Of a stretch of 64,000 nucleotides of DNA, positions 53,347 through 62,174 are shown piece by piece. A program made the position numbers and the translations under genes. Each line of letters starts with the position of its first letter. Position 1 is the stretch's first letter. A model generated the notes under the pieces. The model ran no database searches. It was not told where the DNA came from and worked only from the letters and a program-made list of their open reading frames with translations. Origin of the DNA: Streptomyces sp. R28 (GTDB lineage: Bacteria; Actinomycetota; Actinomycetes; Streptomycetales; Streptomycetaceae); NCBI RefSeq assembly GCF_041052385.1, contig NZ_CP163439.1:6809001-6873000 (forward strand), read 5' to 3'.

Positions 53347-54097
53347 TCTTCGACCCCAGCCACACCAACGGGTCGTACTTGCGGTCGACGGCCCGTTCCT
53401 TCAAGGGGATCAGCGCATTGTCCGTGATCTTGATGCCCTCGGGGCAGACCTCGGTGCAGCACTTGGTGATGTTGCAGTAGCCGAGACCGTGCTCGTCCTG
53501 GGCCGTGCGCTTGCGGTCCAGGCCCGTCTCCGTGGCCGCGTCCAGCGGGTGCATGTCCAGTTCCGCGACGCGCATCAGGAAGCGCGGGCCCGCGAACGCC
53601 GGCTTGTTCTCCTCGTGGTCGCGGACGACATGGCAGGTGTCCTGGCACAGGAAGCACTCGATGCACTTGCGGAACTCCTGCGAGCGGTCCACATCCTCCT
53701 GCATCATGCGGTACTCGCCCGGGGCCAGGCCCTCCGGCGGCACGAAGGCCGGCACCTCGCGCGCCTTCGTGTAGTTGAATCCGACGTCCGTGACCAGGTC
53801 CCGTACGACGGGGAAGGCGCGCAGCGGCGTGACGGTGATGGTCTCCTCCCGGGTGAACACCGACATCCGCGTCATGCACATCAGCCGCGGCCGCCCGTTG
53901 ATCTCCGCGGAACACGAACCGCACTTGCCCGCCTTGCAGTTCCAGCGGACGGCCAGGTCGGGGGCCTGGGTGGCCTGGAGGCGGTGGATGATGTCCAGGA
54001 CCACCTCGCCGTCGTTCACCTCGACCTCGAAGTCCTTCAGGCCGCCGCCCTGCACATCGCCCCGCCACACCTTGAAGCGGGCCTCGTAGCTGCTCAC
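53327..54097 (-). CDS. sdhB: Succinate dehydrogenase iron-sulfur subunit
   Basis: This 256-residue electron-transfer subunit has [2Fe-2S] ligands C54, C59, C62 and C74. Cysteine motifs CIECFLCQDTC and CNITKCCTEVCPEG downstream carry the [4Fe-4S] and [3Fe-4S] clusters. It passes electrons from the flavoprotein to the membrane subunit and menaquinone. GTG at 54097 overlaps the sdhA stop (GTGA). Sequence style is that of the three-subunit type B succinate:menaquinone oxidoreductases. Confidence 0.95.
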   Translation of the reverse strand: MSSYEARFKVWRGDVQGGGLKDFEVEVNDGEVVLDIIHRLQATQAPDLAVRWNCKAGKCGSCSAEINGRPRLMCMTRMSVFTREETITVTPLRAFPVVRDLVTDVGFNYTKAREVPAFVPPEGLAPGEYRMMQEDVDRSQEFRKCIECFLCQDTCHVVRDHEENKPAFAGPRFLMRVAELDMHPLDAATETGLDRKRTAQDEHGLGYCNITKCCTEVCPEGIKITDNALIPLKERAVDRKYDPLVWLGSKIRRRSS

Positions 54098-56037
54098 TGG
54101 TAGAGCTCCTCTTCGGCGAGGTACTTGACCAGCTCCTCCTTGTCGAAGAGAGCGAGCAGGTCCTGGCGGACGGGGTCGGTGGTCTCGCGTAGCAGGGCGA
54201 TCTGGCCGCGTTCCGGGTCCGTGGCCGCCAGACCGCCCGTCGGGTCGGTGAGCCGGCACAGCAGGTTGATGTTGCGCCACTTGCGGTCCATCGTCGGGTG
54301 GTCCTCACGGGTGTGGCCGCCCCGCGACTCCGTGCGCTCCAGTGCCGCCCGCGCCACGCACTCGCTGACCAGCAGCATGTTGCGCAGGTCGAGTGCCAGA
54401 TGCCAGCCCGGGTTGAACTGACGGTGGCCTTCGACTCCCGCCCGGCGGGCGCGTTCGCGCAGGTCCGCCAGCTTCTCCAGGGCCTGCTCCATCTCGGCCT
54501 CGCGGCGGATGATGCCGACGAGGTCGTTCATGGTCTGCTGGAGTTCCTGGTGGAGGGTGTACGGGTTCTCCGGCGGACGTCCGTCGTCCGCACCCGCCGT
54601 CGGACCCTCGGCCGAGAAGGGGCGCAGCGCCTCCGCGGCCGCCGTGTCGATCTGCAGGTCGCTGATCTCGGGGCGTTCGAAGGCCTGCGCGGCCGCGTAC
54701 TCGGCGGCGTGCCAGCCCGCCCGGCGGCCGAAGACCAGGAGGTCGGAGAGTGAGTTGCCGCCCAGCCGGTTCGAGCCGTGCATGCCGCCCGCGACCTCGC
54801 CGGCCGCGTACAGGCCCGGCACGCCGCGTGCCGCCGCCGTGTCCGACTCGACCGCGATGCCGCCCATGACGTAGTGACAGGTCGGCCCGACCTCCATCGC
54901 CTCCGCCGTGATGTCCACGTCCGCCAGCTCCTTGAACTGGTGGTACATGGAGGGCAGCCGGCGCCGGATGACCTCCGCCGGCATCCGGGTGGACACGTCC
55001 AGGAAGACCCCGCCGTGCGGGGAGCCACGGCCCGCCTTCACCTCGGAGTTGATGGCCCTGGCCACCTCGTCACGGGGGAGCAGCTCGGGTGGCCGCCGGT
55101 TGTTGTCCGGGTCCTCGTACCAGCGGTCGCCCTCCTCCTCCGACTGGGCGTACTTCTCCTTGAAGACGTCGGGGATGTAGTCGAACATGAACCGCTTGCC
55201 CTCGGAGTTGCGCAGCACCCCTCCGTCGCCGCGCACCGACTCCGTGACCAGGATGCCCTTCACCGACGGCGGCCAGACCATGCCCGTCGGATGGAACTGC
55301 ACGAACTCCATGTTGAGCAGGGGAGCGCCCGCGAGCAGCGCCAGCGCGTGCCCGTCGCCGGTGTACTCCCAGGAGTTCGACGTCACCTTGAAGGACTTGC
55401 CGATGCCGCCCGTCGCGACCACCACGGCGGGGGCGTCCAGGACGAAGAAGCGGCCGGTCTCCCGCTCGTAGGCGAAGACCCCGGAGACCCGGCTCCCGTC
55501 CTTCAGGATCCGGGTGACCGTGCACTCCTGGAAGATCTTCAGGCGGGACTCGTAGTCGCCGGTCTCCTTCTTGTCCTGCTGCTGGAGCGAGACGATCTTC
55601 TGCTGGAGCGTGCGGATCAGCTCCAGGCCGGTGCGGTCGCCGACGTGCGCGAGGCGCGGGTACTCGTGGCCGCCGAAGTTGCGCTGCGAGATACGGCCGT
55701 CCTTCGTACGGTCGAAGAGCGCGCCCCAGGTCTCCAGCTCCCACACCCGCTCCGGCGCCTCCTGCGCGTGCAGCTCGGCCATCCGCCACTGGTTGAGGAA
55801 CTTGCCGCCGCGCATGGTGTCGCGGAAGTGGACCTGCCAGTTGTCGTGCTCGTTGGCGTTGGCCATGGCCGCCGCGATGCCGCCCTCGGCCATCACGGTG
55901 TGCGCCTTGCCGAACAGCGACTTGCAGATCACCGCCGTACGGGCGCCCCGCTCGCGCGCCTCGATCGCCGCACGCAGGCCCGCGCCCCCGGCGCCGACCA
56001 CGACGACGTCCCACTCCTGCCGTTCGACCACGGACAT
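54094..56037 (-). CDS. sdhA: Succinate dehydrogenase flavoprotein subunit
   Basis: This 647-residue catalytic subunit oxidises succinate to fumarate. The FAD-binding start is VVVVGAGGAGLRAAIEA. KAHTVMAEGG contains the histidine (H46) that binds FAD covalently. HPTGMVWP, ESVRGDGG and MHGSNRLGGNSLSDLLVFGRRAG are the family's active-site and FAD motifs. It is the middle gene of sdhCAB, 20 bp after sdhC. ATG at 56037 is chosen over a longer frame that reads back through sdhC in another frame. Confidence 0.96.
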   Translation of the reverse strand: MSVVERQEWDVVVVGAGGAGLRAAIEARERGARTAVICKSLFGKAHTVMAEGGIAAAMANANEHDNWQVHFRDTMRGGKFLNQWRMAELHAQEAPERVWELETWGALFDRTKDGRISQRNFGGHEYPRLAHVGDRTGLELIRTLQQKIVSLQQQDKKETGDYESRLKIFQECTVTRILKDGSRVSGVFAYERETGRFFVLDAPAVVVATGGIGKSFKVTSNSWEYTGDGHALALLAGAPLLNMEFVQFHPTGMVWPPSVKGILVTESVRGDGGVLRNSEGKRFMFDYIPDVFKEKYAQSEEEGDRWYEDPDNNRRPPELLPRDEVARAINSEVKAGRGSPHGGVFLDVSTRMPAEVIRRRLPSMYHQFKELADVDITAEAMEVGPTCHYVMGGIAVESDTAAARGVPGLYAAGEVAGGMHGSNRLGGNSLSDLLVFGRRAGWHAAEYAAAQAFERPEISDLQIDTAAAEALRPFSAEGPTAGADDGRPPENPYTLHQELQQTMNDLVGIIRREAEMEQALEKLADLRERARRAGVEGHRQFNPGWHLALDLRNMLLVSECVARAALERTESRGGHTREDHPTMDRKWRNINLLCRLTDPTGGLAATDPERGQIALLRETTDPVRQDLLALFDKEELVKYLAEEELYQ

Positions 56038-56057
56038 CTGTTCAGTCCCCACCCAAT

Positions 56058-56879
56058 CTAGAAGAAGCGCGGATCGTCGAAGACCCCGGACGCGACGAGA
56101 TAGACGTAGAAGTCGGCGAGCGCCACGCTCACCAGTGACGCCCACGCCAGCTGCATGTGGCGGGCGTTGAGCTTCCCGATCCACTGCCACATGCGATAGC
56201 GCACGGGGTGTTTGGAGAAGTGCTTGAGCTTGCCGCCGACGATGTGCCGGCAGGAGTGACAGGAGAGGGTGTACGCCCAGATCAGCACGATGTTGAGCAG
56301 GAAGACGAGGGTGCCGAGGCCCATGTGGCCCCACGCGTAGTGCTCGTCGCGGAAGGCGAGCACCGTGTCGTACGTCAGGATCCCGGCGACCGGGATCGCG
56401 GCGTAGAAGAAGTACCGGTGGATGTTCTGCAGGATCAGCGGGAAGCGGGTCTCACCGGAGTACTTCTTGTGCGGCTCCGCCACCGCGCAGGCCGGGGGCG
56501 ACATCCAGAAGCCGCGGTAGTAGGCCTTGCGGTAGTAGTAGCAGGTCAGGCGGAAGCCGAGCGGGAAGATCAGGATGATGATCGCGGGGGAGATGCCCCA
56601 CCAGCTCCCGAACAGGTCCCAGTTCGGCCCGGCGCGCATGGTCTGGCAGTTCTCCGCCAGACAGGGCGAGTAGAACGGGGAGACGTACGGCGCCGCGTAG
56701 TAGTCCGCGCCTGCGAAGGCCCGCCAGGTCGAGTACACGATGAACGCCAGCAGACCGGCCGCGGTGGCGGCGGGGGCCAGCCACCAGCGGTCGGTCCGCA
56801 GGTGCGGGGCGGTGATTGCGGCGCGCGTACCCGTTCGTACGCCGCCGCTGTTCAGATGGGGTTCCGTACCAGTGGCCAA
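56058..56879 (-). CDS. sdhC: Succinate dehydrogenase cytochrome b / membrane subunit
   Basis: This 273-residue integral membrane protein has five helices, with histidines in transmembrane regions (NIHRYFFYAAIPVAG, WGHMGLGTLV, YTLSCHSCRHIVGGK) suited to binding two b-type hemes. It is the anchor and quinone site of type B enzymes. It appears to start at TTG 56879, as no ATG or GTG fits, with GGAG upstream. It is the first gene of sdhCAB. Confidence 0.9.
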   Translation of the reverse strand: MATGTEPHLNSGGVRTGTRAAITAPHLRTDRWWLAPAATAAGLLAFIVYSTWRAFAGADYYAAPYVSPFYSPCLAENCQTMRAGPNWDLFGSWWGISPAIIILIFPLGFRLTCYYYRKAYYRGFWMSPPACAVAEPHKKYSGETRFPLILQNIHRYFFYAAIPVAGILTYDTVLAFRDEHYAWGHMGLGTLVFLLNIVLIWAYTLSCHSCRHIVGGKLKHFSKHPVRYRMWQWIGKLNARHMQLAWASLVSVALADFYVYLVASGVFDDPRFF

Positions 56880-56910
56880 TGGATGACTCCGGTCGGGTCA
56901 GGGGGAGGGA

Positions 56911-57201
56911 TCAGGGGGCGCGGCGGTCCCGGGCGCCGAGACCCTCGTCATCGGTGTCGATCCACAGAGAGTCGTCGTACGGCGTGTCGGGGATGGTGAC
57001 GAGCTCCGGCTTGCGCTGCGTGCTGGGGGTCGCGGCCGCGTCCCGCAGCAGCGCGACACTCTCGCGCAGATGGTTGGCGTCGGTGCGGACGCGCCGCATC
57101 TCCAGCCCGCCGGTGCCCAGCTGCTTCTCCAGCCGGCCCACGGACCGGGCCAGGTCGTCGAGGCAGCGCTGGACAGTTGTCAGGTCGTCTTGCACGGACA
57201 T
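56911..57201 (-). CDS. Small coiled-coil protein upstream of sdhCAB
   Basis: 96 residues. The first half is a predicted coiled coil with heptads (DDLTTVQRCLDDLARSVGRLEKQLG, RRVRTDANHLRESVALLRDAA). The second half is acidic and disordered (DTPYDDSLWIDTDDEG). It precedes sdhC by 32 bp on the same strand and may share its transcript. No function can be assigned. Confidence 0.7.
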   Translation of the reverse strand: MSVQDDLTTVQRCLDDLARSVGRLEKQLGTGGLEMRRVRTDANHLRESVALLRDAAATPSTQRKPELVTIPDTPYDDSLWIDTDDEGLGARDRRAP

Positions 57202-57578
57202 GACGTGACCTCACTTCCGTGGGCCCTTCGGCCCTGGGTGGCAACGTTCATGCGCCTGCGAGTGTTGCGCGTCACACCTATCGCTGTGAAGGGATGTGCA
57301 GCGATTGGCGGATTGCACGCCTCCGACGCGCGCCCGCATGCGCTCTGTGTACGCCGGGGGAGCCGGGGAAGTGCGCGGGCGCGTTGCTCCACCCGTGTGG
57401 GAACGCGTTGCTCCACACGGGTGGCCTTGCGCGCCCGCGCCGCCGTGTCGTCTCCGCCTGGCGAACCCTTTCCTCTTCAGTGGGGGCCCATAGATCTGAT
57501 CAACTCCAAAATACCGCCAAATGTGATCAGAGCGCACTTATTGTCACCGGCGGGAGCCGCTCCACGGAGGTACCAGAG
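57202..57578. other. Divergent intergenic region with inverted and direct repeats
   Basis: No gene is supported. CCACCCGTGTGG (57389-57400) and CCACACGGGTGG (57413-57424) form a perfect 12-bp inverted repeat. GCGTTGCTCCAC occurs twice (57381, 57405). Nearer the lipoprotein gene is an AT-rich promoter-like stretch with CTGATCA (57496) and TGATCAG (57524) as a widely spaced dyad. GGAGG at 57566 is the ribosome-binding site. Confidence 0.6.
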
Positions 57579-59804
57579 ATGTCCTACGACGGCGTCGGAC
57601 CCAGGCCAGGCCGCAGCGCGGTCATGCGCTCGGTGGCCTTCCTTTCCGCGGGTGTGCTCGTGGTGCCCGTGCTCGCCGGCTGCAGCGACCCGGACCCGGC
57701 CGGAAAGCCGCTGGCCGGGCAGGACATCGCGCCGGCCGCCCGGGCCCTGATCGCCGACGGCGGCACGCTGCGGTGGGCCGTGGACGCCGTACCGGAGACG
57801 CTGAACACCTTCCAGTCGGACGCCGACGCGACCACGACCCGGATCGCGCAGGCCACCCTGCCGTCGATGTTCCGGCTCGACGAGAGCGGGCGGCCGGAGC
57901 GCAATCCGGACTATCTGGAGTCCGCCAAGATCGTCGAGACCGAGCCCAAGCAGGTCGTCCTGTACAAGCTCAACCAGCAGGCCGTCTGGAGCGACGGCCG
58001 AGAGATCGGCGCCGCCGACTTCGCCGCCCAGTGGCGGGCCCTGTCCGGCAAGGACAGCGCCTACTGGACCGCCCGCAACGCCGGCTACGACCGCATCGAG
58101 AAGATCGAGCGCGGTGACAACGACCTGGAGGTGCGGGTCACCTTCGGGCGGCCGTACGCGGACTGGCGCTCGCTCTTCTCGCCGCTGTACCCGAAGGAGG
58201 TCATGGGCACGCCGGACTCGTTCAACGACGGGGCGCGGCGCAAGCTCAAGGTCAGCGCCGGGCCGTTCGCCGTGAAGAAGATCGACCGCAAGGACGACGA
58301 GGTCCGGCTCGCCCGGAACCCCCGCTGGTGGGGGCAGCCGGCCAAGCTGAACGAGATCGTGCTGCGGGCCGTGCCGCGCGAGGAGCGGGCCGCCCAGCTG
58401 GCCGCCGGACAGCTCGACCTGGCCGAGATCGACCCCGCCGCGGCCCGGCGCATCGCGCTCGCCTCGCCTCCCCGGGGTGCGACCGCCAGCGCCACCGGTA
58501 CGGCGCTGATGGGCCCGGACCGGAGCAACAGGACGACCACCAAGGAGCGCCGGCAGCAGGTGGCGTTCCAGGGCTTCGAGGTACGCAAGTCCCTGGAGCC
58601 GACGTACACCCAGCTCGCCCTCAACGGCACCGACGGCCCGCTTGCCGACGAGCGGGTGCGGCGGGCCGTGGCACGCGCGCTCGACCGCAAGGAGCTGGCC
58701 AAGCTGGTCCTCGCCCCGCTCGGCCTGCCGACCGAGCCGGTCGGCAGCCACCTCGCGCTCTCCGGCCAGGCCGCGTACGCCGACAACAGCGGCGCGATCG
58801 GCGGCCAGGACACGGCGGAGGCACAGGCGCTGCTGGCGGACGCGGGGTGGGTGCAGGGCGGACCGATCAAGGAGAAGAAGGGCGAGAAAGCGGCTGGGGC
58901 GGAGGGGGAGAAGGCAGGGAAGGGCGAGAAGGCCGAGAAGGCCGAGAAGGGCGAGAAGAGCGACCGGAGCGAGAAGAGCGAGAAGGCCGACAAGGGCGAG
59001 AAGGCCGACAAGAAGTCGGACTCGGAGTCGAAGTCGGACTCGGACTCGGAGGGCGGGGACGACGGGACGTACATCGTCGGGGAGGACAACAAGGCGGGCG
59101 GCGGCGAGGGCCGTGACGGGGAGCACCTCGCCCAGGACGGCAAGCAGTACGGCAGCAAGCAGCTGCAGCAGGGCGGGGCGCCCGGCGCGTACGCCCCGCA
59201 GGGCACCGCCGCTCCGGCGGGCGCGGCGGTCCTGCCGCTGGCGAAGAACGGCAAGCCGCTGACGCTGCGCTTCGTGGTGCCGTCGGGGGAGGGCTCCCAG
59301 ACGTTGCGCACGGTGGCGGACCGGATCAGCCTCATGCTGGAGCGGGTCGGCATCCGGACCGAGATCACCAAGGTCGCGGACGAGAGCTACTTCAAGGACC
59401 ACATCGCGTCCGGCCAGTACGACCTCGCCCTGTACTCGTGGCCCGCCTCCGCCTACCCCGCCACCGACGCCCGGCCCATCTACGCCAAGCCGGTGCCGGC
59501 CGCCGACGGCTCCCTGAACGTCGAGCAGAACTACACGCGGGTCGGCACCGACCAGGTCGACCAGCTCTTCGACCAGGCGATCGCCACGCTGGACGAGTCC
59601 CAGGCCCGCTCCCTGATCCGCAAGCCCGACTCCCGTATCTGGGCCGCGGCCGGCTCGATCCCGCTGTACCAGCGCCCCCAGCTGACAGCGGCCAAGAGGA
59701 ACGTCGCCAACGCGGGCGCCTTCGGCTTCCGGACACCGGTCTACGAGGACATGGGCTTCCTGAAGAAGGGCGCGCGGCCGTCGCCGTCGGCGTCGGAACG
59801 CTGA
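57579..59804 (+). CDS. Oligopeptide-type ABC transporter solute-binding lipoprotein with charged insert
   Basis: 741 residues. A lipoprotein signal with lipobox VLAGC (C35) is followed by an SBP_bac_5 domain: LRWAVDAVPETLNTFQ, VVLYKLNQQAVWSDGREIGAADF, PYADWRSLFSPLYPKEVM, QLALNGTDGPLADERVRRAVARALDR. At about residues 428-495 a lysine/glutamate-rich low-complexity run (repeated EK, GEK and SEK units, then SDSDSE) interrupts the domain, which resumes at LPLAKNGKPLTLRFVV. No permease gene adjoins it, so it may serve another transporter such as the one at 62175. The ATG follows GGAGG. Confidence 0.88.
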   Translation: MSYDGVGPRPGRSAVMRSVAFLSAGVLVVPVLAGCSDPDPAGKPLAGQDIAPAARALIADGGTLRWAVDAVPETLNTFQSDADATTTRIAQATLPSMFRLDESGRPERNPDYLESAKIVETEPKQVVLYKLNQQAVWSDGREIGAADFAAQWRALSGKDSAYWTARNAGYDRIEKIERGDNDLEVRVTFGRPYADWRSLFSPLYPKEVMGTPDSFNDGARRKLKVSAGPFAVKKIDRKDDEVRLARNPRWWGQPAKLNEIVLRAVPREERAAQLAAGQLDLAEIDPAAARRIALASPPRGATASATGTALMGPDRSNRTTTKERRQQVAFQGFEVRKSLEPTYTQLALNGTDGPLADERVRRAVARALDRKELAKLVLAPLGLPTEPVGSHLALSGQAAYADNSGAIGGQDTAEAQALLADAGWVQGGPIKEKKGEKAAGAEGEKAGKGEKAEKAEKGEKSDRSEKSEKADKGEKADKKSDSESKSDSDSEGGDDGTYIVGEDNKAGGGEGRDGEHLAQDGKQYGSKQLQQGGAPGAYAPQGTAAPAGAAVLPLAKNGKPLTLRFVVPSGEGSQTLRTVADRISLMLERVGIRTEITKVADESYFKDHIASGQYDLALYSWPASAYPATDARPIYAKPVPAADGSLNVEQNYTRVGTDQVDQLFDQAIATLDESQARSLIRKPDSRIWAAAGSIPLYQRPQLTAAKRNVANAGAFGFRTPVYEDMGFLKKGARPSPSASER

Positions 59805-59835
59805 GTACCTCGCCCCCCTTGACCCCCACTCCTCC

Positions 59836-59873
59836 AACGCCGGGCGGGCTGACTTTTCAGCCCGTCCGGCGTT
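59836..59873 (+). terminator. Terminator after the solute-binding protein gene
   Basis: A 17-bp stem with one G/T-type mismatch (AACGCCGGGCGGGCTGA and TCAGCCCGTCCGGCGTT) closes a CTTT loop and is followed by TTGAGG, 31 bp after the stop. Confidence 0.85.
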
Positions 59874-59948
59874 TGAGGACGAGGCCCGTTCAGGGCCGAA
59901 GCGGGGGCCCGGGGGCGGTAGCCTCCGGGATGGGACGGGTAGGGGCGG
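59861..59948. repeat. Dispersed intergenic repeat
   Basis: The first 50 bp are the inverse of 51167-51212. The 21 bp at 59928-59948 (starting GGATGGGACGGGTAGG) recur exactly at 3430-3450. The rest of the 59805-60116 gap is the typA leader without a visible gene. Confidence 0.8.
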
Positions 59949-60116
59949 CGGGGGCGGGACAAAAGCCCTCCCCACCTGCACCGACCTATCCCGGCGAGCC
60001 CCAGTGGCAGCGGCCACGTACCATGGGGTGAGGCCGTGGCGTGTCAAGCCCGGCAGGGCCCGCGTAACTCAGACATACGCGCAGGCCATCCTCACACTCC
60101 GGGAGAACGCCGCAAT

Positions 60117-62024
60117 ATGGCCACGCGCCACGACATCCGCAACGTCGCTATCGTCGCCCACGTCGACCACGGCAAGACGACTCTTGTCGACGCCATGCTG
60201 AAGCAGGCCGGTGCCTTCGCAGCGCACGCCGCCGAGTCGCTCGACGACCGCATGATGGACTCGAACGACCTGGAGCGTGAAAAGGGCATCACGATCCTGG
60301 CCAAGAACACGGCCGTGAAGTACCACCCCAAGGATGGCGGCGACGTCATCACCATCAACATCATCGACACCCCGGGCCACGCCGACTTCGGTGGCGAGGT
60401 CGAGCGTGGTCTGTCGATGGTGGACGCGGTGGTCCTGCTGGTGGACGCCTCCGAGGGCCCGCTGCCGCAGACCCGCTTCGTGCTGCGCAAGGCGCTCCAG
60501 GCCCGCCTGCCCGTCATCCTGTGCATCAACAAGACGGACCGCCCCGACTCGCGCATCGACGAGGTCGTGAACGAGGCCTACGACCTCTTCCTCGACCTCG
60601 ACGCCGACGAGGACCAGATCGAGTTCCCGATCGTCTACGCGTGTGCGCGTGACGGTGTCGCCTCGCTGACCAAGCCCGAGAACGGCACGGTCCCGCAGGA
60701 CAGCGACAGCCTGGAGCCGTTCTTCTCCACGATCCTGTCGCACGTCCCGGCTCCGGAATACGACGAGGAGGCCCCGCTCCAGGCGCACGTCACCAACCTG
60801 GACGCGGACAACTTCCTCGGCCGTATCGCGCTGCTGCGCGTCGAGCAGGGCGAGCTGCGCAAGGGCCAGACCGTCACGTGGATCAAGCGCGACGGCACCA
60901 TGTCCAGCGTGCGCATCACCGAGCTGCTGATGACCGAGGCGCTCACCCGCAAGCCCGCCGAGAAGGCCGGCCCGGGTGACATCTGTGCCGTCGCCGGCAT
61001 CTCGGACATCATGATCGGCGAGACCCTCGCCGACCCCGAGAACCCGATCCCGCTGCCGCTGATCACGGTCGACGAGCCGGCGATCTCCATGACCATCGGT
61101 ACGAACACCTCGCCGCTGGTCGGCCGTGGCGGTACCGGCAAGGGAGCCGACAACAAGGCCGCGGTCAAGGACCGCAAGGTGACCGCCCGTCAGGTCAAGG
61201 ACCGCCTCGACCGCGAGCTGATCGGTAACGTCTCCCTGCGCGTGCTCGACACCGAGCGTCCGGACGCCTGGGAGGTCCAGGGCCGCGGTGAGCTCGCGCT
61301 CGCCATCCTGGTCGAGCAGATGCGCCGCGAGGGCTTCGAGCTGACCATCGGCAAGCCGCAGGTCGTCACCAAGGACGTCGACGGCAAGGTCTACGAGCCG
61401 GTCGAGCGCATGACGATCGACGTGCCCGAGGAGCACATGGGCGCGGTCACGCAGCTCATGGGCGTCCGCAAGGGCCGGATGGACAACATGTCGAACCACG
61501 GCTCCGGCTGGGTCCGCATGGAGTTCGTGGTGCCCTCCCGCGGTCTCATCGGCTTCCGGACCGAGTTCCTGACGCAGACGCGCGGTACGGGCATCGGCCA
61601 CTCCATCCACGAGGGCCACGAGCCCTGGTTCGGCGCCCTGCAGACCCGCAACAACGGCTCGCTGGTCGCCGACCGCGCCGGTGCCGTCACCGCGTTCGCG
61701 ATGACGAACCTCCAGGAGCGCGGTGTGCTGTTCGTCGATCCCGGCACCGAGGTGTACGAGGGCATGATCGTCGGCGAGAACTCGCGCTCCGACGACATGG
61801 ACGTCAACATCACCAAGGAGAAGAAGCTCACGAACATGCGGTCGTCCTCGGCCGACTCGTTCGAGGCGATCGTCCCGCCGCGCAAGCTCTCCCTGGAGCA
61901 GTCCCTGGAGTTCTGCCGCGACGACGAGTGCGTCGAGGTCACCCCGGAGGCCGTCCGCATCCGCAAGGTGAACCTGGACGCCCGCGAGCGCGCCCGCGCC
62001 GCGAGCCGCGCCAAGCACGGCTGA
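60117..62024 (+). CDS. typA: Translational GTPase TypA/BipA
   Basis: This 635-residue ribosome-associated GTPase is related to EF-G. G1 is AHVDHGKTTL (13-22), G3 DTPGHADFGGEVE, G4 NKTDRPDSR. The switch I region is EREKGITILAKNTA. EF-G-like domains III and V and a BipA-specific C-terminal domain (GEDSRSDDMDVN-type, REKKLTNMR-like region) follow. It assists 50S assembly and stress adaptation. GGGAGAA is upstream of the ATG at 60117; a longer frame is rejected. Confidence 0.95.
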   Translation: MATRHDIRNVAIVAHVDHGKTTLVDAMLKQAGAFAAHAAESLDDRMMDSNDLEREKGITILAKNTAVKYHPKDGGDVITINIIDTPGHADFGGEVERGLSMVDAVVLLVDASEGPLPQTRFVLRKALQARLPVILCINKTDRPDSRIDEVVNEAYDLFLDLDADEDQIEFPIVYACARDGVASLTKPENGTVPQDSDSLEPFFSTILSHVPAPEYDEEAPLQAHVTNLDADNFLGRIALLRVEQGELRKGQTVTWIKRDGTMSSVRITELLMTEALTRKPAEKAGPGDICAVAGISDIMIGETLADPENPIPLPLITVDEPAISMTIGTNTSPLVGRGGTGKGADNKAAVKDRKVTARQVKDRLDRELIGNVSLRVLDTERPDAWEVQGRGELALAILVEQMRREGFELTIGKPQVVTKDVDGKVYEPVERMTIDVPEEHMGAVTQLMGVRKGRMDNMSNHGSGWVRMEFVVPSRGLIGFRTEFLTQTRGTGIGHSIHEGHEPWFGALQTRNNGSLVADRAGAVTAFAMTNLQERGVLFVDPGTEVYEGMIVGENSRSDDMDVNITKEKKLTNMRSSSADSFEAIVPPRKLSLEQSLEFCRDDECVEVTPEAVRIRKVNLDARERARAASRAKHG

Positions 62025-62038
62025 TCATCGGGTAGTTG

Positions 62039-62075
62039 AGCCCGGGTTCCCCCCTCCGGGAGGACCCGGGCTTTT
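62039..62075 (+). terminator. Terminator of typA
   Basis: AGCCCGGGT / ACCCGGGCT (9-bp stem, inner CC/GG pairs) is followed by TTTT, 14 bp after the stop. Confidence 0.85.
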
Positions 62076-62174
62076 CCATGAGCCGTGACTGAATTGAGAT
62101 CCAAAGGCAGTGGTCGGTAGTTGGCTCAGGGCAGATAGTTAGCGGCAACGCTCGCCCTGAGGAACGGACGAACT

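Noticed and set aside
57477..60047. 856-codon open frame on the minus strand over the solute-binding protein gene
   Set aside because: It is antisense to a gene with lipobox and family motifs, its translation is Arg/Gly/Val/Leu-rich low complexity, and such long antisense frames are expected at this GC content.
60069..62018. 649-codon minus-strand frame over typA
   Set aside because: It is antisense to an obvious translational GTPase and is a codon-bias artefact.
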